A DNA stretch of 20,381 nt from Thermococcus sp. GTDB lineage: Archaea > Methanobacteriota_B > Thermococci > Thermococcales > Thermococcaceae. The notes under the pieces are model-generated. The model did not search any database. It was given only the letters and a program-made list of their open reading frames with translations, and was not told where the DNA came from. Positions 6,456 to 14,239 of the stretch are shown here, one piece after another. Position numbers and translations under genes: made by a program. Each line of letters begins with the position of its first letter. The stretch's first letter is position 1. The stretch is taken from assembly GCF_027066465.1 (NCBI RefSeq), contig NZ_JAMONU010000213.1:1-20381 (forward strand), in the 5' to 3' direction.

Positions 6456-7228
6456 TAGTTGTCGAGGGACTGCACTTTTCCTATGACGGAAGGGAAATCC
6501 TCAGGGGAGTTGACCTGACCTTTGGCGGGGAAATACTCGCCCTAGTTGGTCCGAACGGAAGCGGAAAGACAACCCTGGCGAAGCACTTAAACGGTCTGCT
6601 GAAGCCCGTCAGAGGAAGGGTTTTGGTTGATGGAATGGACACGAGGAGACACACAGTTGCGGAGCTGAGCAGAAAAGTTGGCTACGTCTTTCAGAACCCG
6701 GAGCACATGTTCTTTGAAGAGACGGTCTTCGACGAGGTTGCCTTTGGGCCAAAGAACCTTGGGATAAGGGGAGAGGAGCTCGAAGAGAGGGTGAGGTGGG
6801 CCCTTCAGGCGGTGGGTCTCGAGGGCTTCGAGGAGAGAACGCCATACTCCCTGAGCGGCGGCGAGAAGCAGAGACTAGCCATAGCCTGCGTCCTCGCCAT
6901 GAAGCCGAAGTATCTAATCCTCGACGAACCGACGAGCGGACTTGACGGAAAAGCCGAGAAGAGCGTTGTGAGGACAATCAGAACGCTCAGAGAGGAGGGA
7001 CACGGTGTTCTTCTCATAACCCACGACATGGACCTGGTTCTCGAGCTGGCCGAGAGGGTTGTCCTTCTCTTCAACGGGCGGGAGCTCTTCGAAGGCTCCG
7101 TTGAGGAGTTCTTTGAACTTGAACTGGAGGAGTATTCCCTTGAACTTCCCGAACTGCTGGAGCTGGCGAAGGGTCTTGGAGCGGGCTTCGTAAGGAGCGT
7201 TGAGGAGCTGATGGAGGTGCTCGGGTGA
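6452..7228 (+). CDS. ecfA: ECF transporter ATPase (biotin importer), EcfA/BioM
   Basis: 258-residue cytoplasmic ABC ATPase energising biotin uptake through EcfT and BioY. Walker A GPNGSGKT (33-40), Q-loop VFQNPEHMFFEETVFDEVAFG (FQNP 80-83; the FQNPxxQ/H and DEVAFGP signature is typical of cobalt/ECF-type ATPases), ABC signature LSGGEKQR (134-141), Walker B YLILDEP (154-160) and switch His191 are all intact. The Glu-rich C-terminal tail (about 215-258) is the usual EcfA dimerisation extension. Only one EcfA is encoded here, so a homodimer is likely, as in the BioMNY type. ATG 6452 overlaps the birA stop; its own stop overlaps the ecfT GTG (GTGA). Confidence 0.93.
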   Translation: MIVVEGLHFSYDGREILRGVDLTFGGEILALVGPNGSGKTTLAKHLNGLLKPVRGRVLVDGMDTRRHTVAELSRKVGYVFQNPEHMFFEETVFDEVAFGPKNLGIRGEELEERVRWALQAVGLEGFEERTPYSLSGGEKQRLAIACVLAMKPKYLILDEPTSGLDGKAEKSVVRTIRTLREEGHGVLLITHDMDLVLELAERVVLLFNGRELFEGSVEEFFELELEEYSLELPELLELAKGLGAGFVRSVEELMEVLG

Positions 7229-7992
7229 GGGAATTCTACGTCAGAAAAAGCTCCTTCCTTCACTCCCTCGACCCGAGGGTCAAGATAGTCGGGACCCTGC
7301 TCGGAATACTTACCCTGATGTTCTTCAACGACCCGAGGTTCCTGTTTCCGGTGTTCTTCCTAATTCTCATCGCGGGCAGAATCCTTGGGGGTATAGAGGT
7401 TAGAAGACAGCTCTCCCTCCTTAAGCCCCTGCTCGTGATAGTCGCCTTCACGCTGTTCTTCTGGCCCTTAATTTACAGCCCCTGGTACATGGGCCTTATC
7501 TTCGGAGTCTCGTTCTCGCTGAGGCTGCTTTCCTTCGGACTTCTGACATTCCTTCTGCTCATGACAACGCGGCAGAGGGAACTCATCCTGGGGTTCGTCA
7601 GGCTCGGCCTCCCCTACGAACTCGGACTGACCCTGACGATTGCCCTGAGGTACATACCAACCCTCTACTCCCTGGCGCAGACAATAATGGACGCCCAGAG
7701 GAGCAGGGGACTTGAACTCGACAGGGGAAAACCCCTGGTCAGGCTGAAGAAGATGACCGCCGTTTTGATTCCGCTGATAGTGGCGTCCCTAAAAACGGCT
7801 CACGAACTTAGCATAGCCCTTGAGAGCAGGGCCTTCGGCTACGGGAAGAGGAGGACTTTTCTGAGGGACATAGAGATGAGTAGAAAGGACTACGCGGCGC
7901 TCGCGGTGATTGTTGCAACTTTTCTCATCGCGGTTTACCTCAGGTATTCCCTGGGACTCGGGCACGTCGCTATTTACCGAGCATCCTCTTGA
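7225..7992 (+). CDS. ecfT: ECF transporter transmembrane component EcfT/BioN
   Basis: 255-residue membrane scaffold that couples the EcfA ATPase to BioY. The N-terminal motif SFLHSLDPRVK (10-20) is a family hallmark, followed by about five to six membrane segments. Two coupling-helix motifs are present: AQRSRG (157-162) and ALESRAFG (198-205), the A-R-G-type elements that dock into the ATPase grooves. GTG 7225 is fixed by the 4-base overlap with ecfA. It is the last gene of the birA operon. The 3' end overlaps the convergent RadB-like gene by 23 bases. Confidence 0.9.
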   Translation: MREFYVRKSSFLHSLDPRVKIVGTLLGILTLMFFNDPRFLFPVFFLILIAGRILGGIEVRRQLSLLKPLLVIVAFTLFFWPLIYSPWYMGLIFGVSFSLRLLSFGLLTFLLLMTTRQRELILGFVRLGLPYELGLTLTIALRYIPTLYSLAQTIMDAQRSRGLELDRGKPLVRLKKMTAVLIPLIVASLKTAHELSIALESRAFGYGKRRTFLRDIEMSRKDYAALAVIVATFLIAVYLRYSLGLGHVAIYRASS

Positions 7993-8608
7993 CGAGGCCG
8001 TCTATTCCAATCGAGTGGTCTCCAAGCACCGACACCTGCTCCGGGGGTGCCTTCAAGATGCTGACGTTGAGCTTGTAGTGCCCCCGGTAGGATGAGGTCC
8101 TGAGGACAACGAGGGCGTCGAAAAGCTCGGGGACGTGGAAGAGCCTCACGAACTCGCCGGGAAGGTCAAGCTCGTTAAAAACGACGGCGTGATGTCCGAG
8201 CACAACCCTGAGCGCTCCCTCATCGGATGCCCTCCGGAGTTCCACGAGTTTCTCCGGGGTTACACCCTTGAGAAGGGGGAACTGGGCGACGAAGACGCTG
8301 GAGCCGTTCTCAACGTAGTTTATCGCCTCCAGGAGCTCATCCATGGAGTATACGTTGCCAACCAGCACCTTTGAGGCGTCTCCCTCAAGCCTCTGGAGTA
8401 TTGAGGGCGAGAAGAACCGTCCGGGGCCGAGATAGTAGGCGGCCGAGCCGGACAGCGAGCTGGCCATGAACGTGTGCAGAAACACGAGAAAGGCGAGCTC
8501 ATCCGTTGATACAACGGCCGAGAGTGTCGAATCCCCAAACTCAAGGGGAAAATCGTCGAAGGGTTTTATCCCTTTGAGTTCGGTGGCTGGAGTGAAGAAT
8601 CCCGGCAT
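7970..8608 (-). CDS. RadB/RecA-like protein lacking a P-loop (tentative)
   Basis: 212 residues with no clear family assignment. By eye it follows archaeal RadB: a G-x-x-x-L strand, helix and SG turn, then AAYYLGPGRFFSPSIL (56-71) where RadB has a V-V-Y-I-D-T-E-G-G-F-S-P-E pattern. VLVGNVYSMDELLEAI (81-96) matches RadB's I-V-x-x-V-x-x-x-D-E-Q-x-x-A-I segment, and LRVVLGHHAVV aligns with its V-V-V-T-N-Q-V strand. In place of Walker A (GPPGSGKT) residues 32-40 read VVSTDELAF, so ATP binding by the usual loop is impossible. It could be a non-catalytic partner or regulator; that is inference. TATAAATA (8631-8638) lies 27 bases before ATG 8608 with no ribosome binding site, so leaderless. Confidence 0.55.
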   Translation of the reverse strand: MPGFFTPATELKGIKPFDDFPLEFGDSTLSAVVSTDELAFLVFLHTFMASSLSGSAAYYLGPGRFFSPSILQRLEGDASKVLVGNVYSMDELLEAINYVENGSSVFVAQFPLLKGVTPEKLVELRRASDEGALRVVLGHHAVVFNELDLPGEFVRLFHVPELFDALVVLRTSSYRGHYKLNVSILKAPPEQVSVLGDHSIGIDGLVKRMLGK

Positions 8609-8657
8609 CGGGTTTTCTTGGGGTTCGGTCTATTTATAGGTTTTGGAAAGTGAAAAA

Positions 8658-9074
8658 TCAGAAGAGCCTCAGGGAGCCTATCGCGACAAGACCTATCGCG
8701 GACAGAGCAATCAGGACTATTATCTCTATCACGACCGCGATAACGAGGGCTATGAAGGCCCTTATCCAGCCGGTATTGAAGACCGCTTTGATTGTCCAGA
8801 CGTACACTATCAGGAACGCCAGAAAGCCCAGGAAAGCCGCGAACGGTCCGGTCCAAGCAAAGAGCAGGGCGACTATGGTAGCGGCTATTCCGCCGAGGAT
8901 TCCCCCACCGATTATGCCGACCATTGCCCTCAGCACGGAGGCGTCCCTTATCCCAACGAGTTTGGCGCTGAAGGACAGTATCAGGCCCGCTATGAAGAGG
9001 GCTATCAGGTAACTTACCAGCCCAATGAGACTGAGGGATGGGACGACCCCGTGTCCGGCTACCGGTCCGTACAT
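8658..9074 (-). CDS. Small four-helix membrane protein, unknown
   Basis: 138 residues from ATG 9074, chosen because GGGAGGTGA lies 6 bases upstream; an in-frame start at 9215 would run through the promoter of the divergent gene. Almost the whole chain is hydrophobic, with about four membrane segments (14-37, 50-73, 77-97, 104-135) and Gly-rich turns such as GIIGGGILGGI, which suggest tight helix packing. This resembles Yip1-type or small integral membrane proteins only in general character, and I cannot assign a family. It probably has its own promoter (CTTAAAAG on the minus strand, near 9105-9112). Confidence 0.7.
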   Translation of the reverse strand: MYGPVAGHGVVPSLSLIGLVSYLIALFIAGLILSFSAKLVGIRDASVLRAMVGIIGGGILGGIAATIVALLFAWTGPFAAFLGFLAFLIVYVWTIKAVFNTGWIRAFIALVIAVVIEIIVLIALSAIGLVAIGSLRLF

Positions 9075-9127
9075 GAAATCACCTCCCATTGAGTTCTCAC
9101 AACACCTTTTAAGTCCTTCCAAAAGTG

Positions 9128-9164
9128 CTTTAAAAGAAAGTACCCACGTTCTCTGGGTGGTGAG
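9128..9164 (+). promoter_or_regulatory. Promoter and RBS of the DUF63 gene
   Basis: GCTTTAAAAG at 9128-9137 is a TATA element about 30 bases before ATG 9165, with GGTGGTGAG directly before the start codon. Confidence 0.5.
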
Positions 9165-9959
9165 ATGAGCGTAACTGCTGACCTCTGGCGGTTTTTCTAC
9201 AACGAATTCTGGCATCCCATGTTCACAAGGAGCGGCTACAACGCTGTCAACACGTTCGTTTACGCACTTCTCTTTGGCCTCGGCGTCATCTACTCCTACC
9301 GCTACATAATCAAGCCTCTGAAAATCAAAGTTGACGAGAGACTGTTCTGGGCGGTAACGCCGATGGTGGTCTTCGGGGCAACCGTCAGGGCGCTCGTGGA
9401 TGGGGGAGTCCTTCCCGAGAACCCGCTGATACTAACCCCGGGGATATTCTTTACGGCGTTTGTTCTCATAGTCCCCGCCATAGTGGCCGATACAAAGCTC
9501 AAAACGTATCCGAAGATTACAATCGCGTGGGGAACTGTTCTGGCCATCTGGGCCAACTACCTGCTCGTAACCCACGCCAAAAACTGGCGGCCCTACGAAC
9601 TCACACTGCTCCACACCGCCGTCAGCTGGGCCGCGGTCTTCCTCTTCTACAGGTGGAGGCCCTTCGACAGGCTCTACCTCTACCCTGTCTTGGCTCACTA
9701 CTTCGACATAGCATCAACGGTCGTCGGAATACACTTCTACCACTACAGGGAGGTTCACTGGGTCGAGCACTACCTCGTGAGCTGGTTCGGGGCGTACGTC
9801 TACTACCCCTGGATAACGTTCATCCTCGTGGTCGTCTACTACGCCCTGAAATACCTCGTTCCCGACGAGGAGGAGAGACGCTTCTGGTATCTGGCCGTTT
9901 ATATCCTCGGCCTCGGTCCAGCGATAAGGGACCCCGCGCAGATGGTTCTCCAGGTGTGA
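9165..9959 (+). CDS. DUF63 family membrane protein
   Basis: 264 residues, seven to eight hydrophobic segments, no signal peptide. The N-terminal soluble start (DLWRFFYNEFWHP) and several polar signatures match the archaeal DUF63 family: TPMVVFGATVRALVD, LTPGIFFTAF, HYFDIASTV, and the terminal GLGPAIRDPAQMVL. The conserved charged residues within membrane segments (Arg, Asp, His) hint at an ion or substrate path or an intramembrane active site, but the function is unknown. Start ATG 9165 with GGTGGTGAG. Its last 140 bases are overlapped on the other strand by the helicase reading frame. Confidence 0.85.
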   Translation: MSVTADLWRFFYNEFWHPMFTRSGYNAVNTFVYALLFGLGVIYSYRYIIKPLKIKVDERLFWAVTPMVVFGATVRALVDGGVLPENPLILTPGIFFTAFVLIVPAIVADTKLKTYPKITIAWGTVLAIWANYLLVTHAKNWRPYELTLLHTAVSWAAVFLFYRWRPFDRLYLYPVLAHYFDIASTVVGIHFYHYREVHWVEHYLVSWFGAYVYYPWITFILVVVYYALKYLVPDEEERRFWYLAVYILGLGPAIRDPAQMVLQV

Positions 9960-12450
9960 GGGTTTTTCCCTCCTCTATCTCCCTCTTCAAAAGCTTCGCT
10001 TCCTCCTCAGCCTTCCTCACGCGGAAGACCCTCGCGATTCTCTCAACAGCCTCAAGCTTCCTGACGATGCCGTCTAACCACGTGAAGACGTCGCCCGGGT
10101 AAACGATTAGGCCGTAGACCTTCCTGAAGTGCTCCGCTATCTGCGTTGGATGCTTTCCGCTCCTGCGAAGCTCGATTATGAGGTTCCCGACGCGCTCCAT
10201 CGCGTACTCGGTGCAGTCCTCTTCACCGCAGGTGAAGAACTCCTGATAAATCGTGAACAGCCTCTCGGCCGCGTTCGGACTTAGCTCCGGAATCACCTTG
10301 TCAAGCTCCTCCAGAATAGAAGCGAAGCTCGGCGAGAAGACGCTGGAGCTTATCCTGCCTCTCACGGCCCCCTCAAGCTCCCTCTGGAGTGTTCCGCTTA
10401 GATACAGGTTCTCGAAGGGGTGAAGCTTGAGCGCAATCCAGCGAGCGGGCTTCTCCCGAAGGTTCTTCCGGATAAACTCGGCCTCCTTTGGCAGTAAAAA
10501 GCTCATGCTAACTGCTCGCCCGTATGGTGTAACCTCGACGAGGGGCCTTTTGAGCCTCACAAGCTCGAACTCCTCCAGCTTTTCTAAAACCTTCTCGGCG
10601 CTCTGGTTGGCCCCTAAGCAGCGCTCCTGAACCTCCTCTATAACGTCAAGCCGATTGAAGACGCAGGAGTGAGCGAGGACGTTGTCCTGCTCAAGCTCGT
10701 CGCTCCACTCAACCTGAACCGGCTCTATTGGGGCCGTCAGGAGCTTGAAAGCTATTTCTTCCTCGGTGCCCTCCATCTGGGCCGAGTATTTTCTTCCAGG
10801 CTCGACTATGAGGTAAACTTTACCCTTCTCGTGGTAGAGGGGCCTTCCAGCCCTTCCGAGCATCTGGTGGAACTCCCTGACGGTTAACCACTTGTTGCCC
10901 ATCGCGAGGCTCTCGAAGACCACCTGAGAGGCAGGAAAATCAACGCCCGCTCCCAGCGCGGCGGTCGTGACGACGACGTCGAGCCTTTGAGCCAGAAACT
11001 CCATCTCGGTGAGCTTCCTCTGCTTGTAGGGCAGACCGGAGTGGTATGGCTTCGCGCGGAGGCCCTTGCTCGTTAAATAGGCTGAAAGCTCGTGCGTGCG
11101 CTTCCTTGAGAACGTGAAGACTATCGTCTGCCCCTTGTAGCCCTGCTTGGATTTTCTCATCGCTTCCGCCCGGCAGAGGTTGGCTATGTGGCGCCACTTT
11201 TCCGACTCGTTTCTCGCTATTATGATGTGCCTCTCCAAATCAACAGGCCTCTCGTCGTAGAGCACCAGCTTGAGGCCGAGTTCTTTGGCAAGCTCCTCAG
11301 GATTCCCGACGGTTGCGGAGAGACCTATGAACTGGGCCTTCGGGTAGAGCCTCCTCAGCCTTGCGATTAGTCCGTCGAGCCTCGGCCCGCGCTCCTCGTC
11401 GTCGAGCGTGTGTATCTCGTCTATAACAATCGTCCCGACGTTCCCTATCTTCCTCCCGGCACGGAGAAGGTAGTCTATTCCCTCGTAGGTTCCCACTATG
11501 ATGTCCGCGTCGATTCCAGTGTCAACGACTACCAGTTCGTCCTTAGTTTTTATACGGCTCATTCCAACGCGAATGGCAACCCTCAGCCCGAGCTTCAAAT
11601 ACCTCCTCCTGAAGTCCTCGTACTTCTGGTTTGCCAAAGCAACGAGCGGAACCAAGAAGAGGAGCTTTTTGCCCTCCATCGCCTTGGGAACCCCGGCCAG
11701 CTCTCCGATTAGCGTTTTGCCGCTCGCAGTCGCGGAAACGACGAGCAAGTTCTCTCCCTCAAGGAGGCCGTTCTTGACGGCCAGACTCTGAACGGGGAGG
11801 AGCTCCTTCACGCCCTCGGCCTTCAGAACTTCCTTAAACCTCTCCGGAAGCGGGAGCTCATCAACCTTGACCCTCTCGACCTTGATGTGCTTGGCCTTCA
11901 GCTCGTCCCACTTGGTGACTTCCGGGTGCTTCGTCGGGTCGAAGCGCGGGTCGAAGGCATACAAAACCTTATCAAGGTCCCTAAACCTGTCGAGGAGCTT
12001 CTTGGCCTGCTCGAACATCGCTATGCTGTTGAACCTGAAGCGGAGCTCCCTCTTCAGCTCGTCCTCCGCACAGCGCTCGCAGATGTACTCGTCCCGGTAC
12101 TTTATCCTGTTGCCTGGCGTTAAGACTGTTATCCTGCCCTCGAGGAGGCAGAGACGGCACAATTCGGCCTTCTCAACGCGCTTGCTCTGGAGCCTCCTCT
12201 TGAAGTAGTCCTCCCACTCGTCCGCGTTGACGAGAACGATTCTCGCCTGCCTTAAAAGCTTCTCAATCTCCTTTGGATTGCGGTAGTTGCTTCCCTCCAG
12301 AACCTTGAAGAGCCTTCCCTCCCGCATTATGAGGCGGAATACCCGCTCGGCCTTCAGGTTCCTCATCTCGCTCAGCTTTTCCGGCTCGTTCTCGATGAAA
12401 AAGGCCTCAAGCTCGTTCTTCTTCCTTCCGGGCTTTATTATGAAGAGCAT
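9820..12450 (-). CDS. Archaeal Ski2-like superfamily 2 helicase (ASH-Ski2 type, COG1202)
   Basis: 876 residues from ATG 12450. An N-terminal module carries a probable zinc finger, C98-x2-C101 and C124-x2-C127, then a DExH helicase core: Q-motif Gln221, Walker A SATASGKT (239-246), DEIH (344-347), SAT (378-380), motif V region TTAALGAGVDFPA (495-507) and QMLGRAGRP (529-537). Winged-helix and helical domains follow. This order fits the archaea-specific Ski2-like group, which has been linked to RNA decay with aRNase J and the exosome; activity on RNA is inferred. I prefer ATG 12450 (GGCGGTGA upstream) over GTG 12483 or ATG 12480, which lack one. The last 46 or so residues, rich in Arg/Ser/Pro, are antisense to DUF63 and look non-conserved. 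Last gene of the tyrS operon. Confidence 0.88.
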   Translation of the reverse strand: MLFIIKPGRKKNELEAFFIENEPEKLSEMRNLKAERVFRLIMREGRLFKVLEGSNYRNPKEIEKLLRQARIVLVNADEWEDYFKRRLQSKRVEKAELCRLCLLEGRITVLTPGNRIKYRDEYICERCAEDELKRELRFRFNSIAMFEQAKKLLDRFRDLDKVLYAFDPRFDPTKHPEVTKWDELKAKHIKVERVKVDELPLPERFKEVLKAEGVKELLPVQSLAVKNGLLEGENLLVVSATASGKTLIGELAGVPKAMEGKKLLFLVPLVALANQKYEDFRRRYLKLGLRVAIRVGMSRIKTKDELVVVDTGIDADIIVGTYEGIDYLLRAGRKIGNVGTIVIDEIHTLDDEERGPRLDGLIARLRRLYPKAQFIGLSATVGNPEELAKELGLKLVLYDERPVDLERHIIIARNESEKWRHIANLCRAEAMRKSKQGYKGQTIVFTFSRKRTHELSAYLTSKGLRAKPYHSGLPYKQRKLTEMEFLAQRLDVVVTTAALGAGVDFPASQVVFESLAMGNKWLTVREFHQMLGRAGRPLYHEKGKVYLIVEPGRKYSAQMEGTEEEIAFKLLTAPIEPVQVEWSDELEQDNVLAHSCVFNRLDVIEEVQERCLGANQSAEKVLEKLEEFELVRLKRPLVEVTPYGRAVSMSFLLPKEAEFIRKNLREKPARWIALKLHPFENLYLSGTLQRELEGAVRGRISSSVFSPSFASILEELDKVIPELSPNAAERLFTIYQEFFTCGEEDCTEYAMERVGNLIIELRRSGKHPTQIAEHFRKVYGLIVYPGDVFTWLDGIVRKLEAVERIARVFRVRKAEEEAKLLKREIEEGKTLTPGEPSARGPLSLDRGRGYKRPDTRSVSPPRRERGISGRSRRPRG

Positions 12451-12486
12451 CTTCACCGCCTCGGCCAGCCGTCCACTCATCACGGC

Positions 12487-12963
12487 TCAGAGTCGGGAGG
12501 CGTCCTCATCGGCGAGCCAGCAGTTCTTCAGCTCTTCAACAACGAGGTTCGCCTCCATGAACTCCAGGTTCCTTCCGAAGATTGCCTTAAGCCGTTCGAG
12601 GAACGCTCTAAGCTCGTCGGTATCGCGAAAGCTCGCCTTGATTAGAACTTGACAGTCTCCCGTTTTCACGTAGAGGAACTCCACGTTGCTGAAGCCTGCG
12701 ACTCTCTTTAAGTACGGCCTCACACCCTCGTCAAAGTGTCTGAACTTAAGCTCGATAAGCGCCCTGACGAAGTGACCCAGAAAGGCCGTGTCGATGAGCG
12801 CGGAGTAGCCCTTGATTGCCCCGAGTCTTTCGAGCTTTTCAACCCTGTTCTTTACGCTGGCAGGTGAAAGGCCGACCAGCCTGCCGAGTTCCGTAAGGGT
12901 AATCCTGCCGTTCTCCCGGAGTATCCTCAGTATCTCCCGGTCCTTTTCGTCAATCCCCGGCAT
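12487..12963 (-). CDS. Lrp/AsnC family transcriptional regulator
   Basis: 158 residues. The N-terminal DNA-binding domain begins MPGIDEKDREILRILREN; the helix-turn-helix is at about 21-53 (ITLTELGRLVGLSPASVKNR) and is followed by the family's A-I-x-G-Y hinge. The C-terminal RAM domain (about 60-140) normally binds amino acids and drives oligomerisation; the YVKTGDCQVLI strand is typical. It is encoded 27 bases after tyrS with a GGTGGTAGG ribosome binding site, and 4-37 bases before the helicase start, so it is co-transcribed with both. The ligand is unknown; the neighbouring tyrosyl-tRNA synthetase makes an aromatic amino acid a reasonable guess, but nothing in the sequence proves it. Confidence 0.9.
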   Translation of the reverse strand: MPGIDEKDREILRILRENGRITLTELGRLVGLSPASVKNRVEKLERLGAIKGYSALIDTAFLGHFVRALIELKFRHFDEGVRPYLKRVAGFSNVEFLYVKTGDCQVLIKASFRDTDELRAFLERLKAIFGRNLEFMEANLVVEELKNCWLADEDASRL

Positions 12964-12990
12964 CCTACCACCGGCAAAGGGAAGGGGAAA

Positions 12991-14118
12991 TCAGCGGGTA
13001 ATCTTGACCTGCCTCATCAGCTCGAGCGGCTCCGGGTGCTTCTCGAAGTACTCGCGAACCGGCTTGAGGAGCTCGATGAGGTACTCGGCGACGGCGTTCT
13101 TGAGGTCGAGCGGGTGGAGTTTCCCTTCCGCAAAGTCCCTCTTGAGCTCTTCAAACGTGGTGTAGGTGACGTCGCCGCCGAACCTAGCCGGGCGGTGTAT
13201 GGTGAACTCCGTCGGCTCCTCGCGGAAGATTATGTACTCTGCCCAGTCGAGAACGGGGTTGTACCTGACTTCCCTCGCGGGACAGAAGGCCTTCCTGAGC
13301 TTCTCCCTAATCTCCTCCGGCGTGTCGTGGATGAAAACTGCCGAGTAGGGCTTGCTCTTGCTCATTTTCATCTGGGTTTTAAGCTCTTTGAACTGCTCCT
13401 CGCTCTCTATCGGCCAGACCGGAGGCTCCTGCAGACCGAGGAGGAGGTGGTGGTGCAGAGCGACCGGCTTGAGCTTCTCGCCCTTCCATTCGAGCGGGTG
13501 GTACTTCAGCTTCTGGGCCACTTCAATCGCTATGACGTGGGCCTTCCTCTGGTCCATTCCGGCGTGGGCTATGGTAACGCCCTGGTAGAAGATGTCAGCA
13601 ACCTGCATCGCCGGGTAGATGAGCTTGGCGAAGTCTATCGCCTCACCCATTTGCCTGCCCATTATCGTTATCGAGCGCATCATCCTCGCTAAGGTTACGT
13701 TCTTGGAGATGTCTATTACTGTCTGCCAGTAGTCGCCCTTCTCAAGTATCTCGCTGGCCAGAACGAACTCGACCTTGTCGGGGTCTCCGCCCATGACCTT
13801 GATGCTCTGCTTCATTCCCTCCTTGAAGTAGCCGAGGGCGACCTTCTGTATGGTTTCTAAATCGCCACCGAGCTTGTCGTTTATCCAGCTGTGCCAGTCG
13901 GCTAAGAAAATCCTCGTCTTTATCCCTGCCTTCTGAAGGTCGGCTATCTTTGCTCCGGCCATGAGTCCGGTTCCGAGGTGAATGTAACCGCTGATTTCGA
14001 AGCCGATGTAGTGCTGCATCGGGATTCCAACCTCGAAGAGATGCCTCAGGTTCTCCTCCGTCAAAAGCTCCTCTGTCGGCTTTCTTTTTATGAGCTGAAT
14101 CTTCTCCTCTACGTCCAT
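12991..14118 (-). CDS. tyrS: Tyrosyl-tRNA synthetase, archaeal type
   Basis: Charges tRNA-Tyr with tyrosine in the cytoplasm. 375 residues, the archaeal/eukaryal compact length. Class I signatures: the HIGH-equivalent HLGT (47-50, within SGYIHLGTGLMAG) and KMSKS (251-255). The tyrosine/ATP-pocket segment YQGVTIAHAGMDQRKAH (178-194) is intact, as are ADWHSWIND (73-81) and the C-terminal FGGDVTYTTFEELKRDF. Start ATG 14118 has GGTGGTA upstream and a TATA-like CTTAAAGT (14149-14156). First gene of the tyrS-lrp-helicase operon, divergent from the CGP-CTERM gene. Confidence 0.96.
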   Translation of the reverse strand: MDVEEKIQLIKRKPTEELLTEENLRHLFEVGIPMQHYIGFEISGYIHLGTGLMAGAKIADLQKAGIKTRIFLADWHSWINDKLGGDLETIQKVALGYFKEGMKQSIKVMGGDPDKVEFVLASEILEKGDYWQTVIDISKNVTLARMMRSITIMGRQMGEAIDFAKLIYPAMQVADIFYQGVTIAHAGMDQRKAHVIAIEVAQKLKYHPLEWKGEKLKPVALHHHLLLGLQEPPVWPIESEEQFKELKTQMKMSKSKPYSAVFIHDTPEEIREKLRKAFCPAREVRYNPVLDWAEYIIFREEPTEFTIHRPARFGGDVTYTTFEELKRDFAEGKLHPLDLKNAVAEYLIELLKPVREYFEKHPEPLELMRQVKITR

Positions 14119-14148
14119 ACTACCACCTGAGCCTGAAACGGCGGAAGA

Positions 14149-14236
14149 CTTTAAGGGCTTTGCGGAAGTTTTTCAGCTCTGTTAAAGTTTCCTTCATAAG
14201 ATTTATAACTACTTACCCAATAAATAACCCGGTGAT
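14149..14236. promoter_or_regulatory. Divergent promoters between tyrS and the CGP-CTERM gene
   Basis: Minus strand: CCCTTAAAGTC (TATA at 14149-14156) about 34 bases before tyrS. Plus strand: ATTTATAA (14201-14208) about 36 bases before ATG 14240, with the GGTGAT ribosome binding site at 14231-14236. Both leaders should be under about 15 bases. Confidence 0.6.
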
Positions 14237-14239
14237 ACC

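Noticed and set aside
8643..9092. 149-codon plus-strand open frame rich in Tyr, Asp, Arg and Ser
   Set aside because: It is antisense to the small membrane protein, whose hydrophobic codons explain the odd polar composition; it has no TATA box or ribosome binding site.
13036..13692. 218-codon open frame opposite tyrS
   Set aside because: tyrS is certain here, and the frame is a Leu/Val/Glu-rich shadow.
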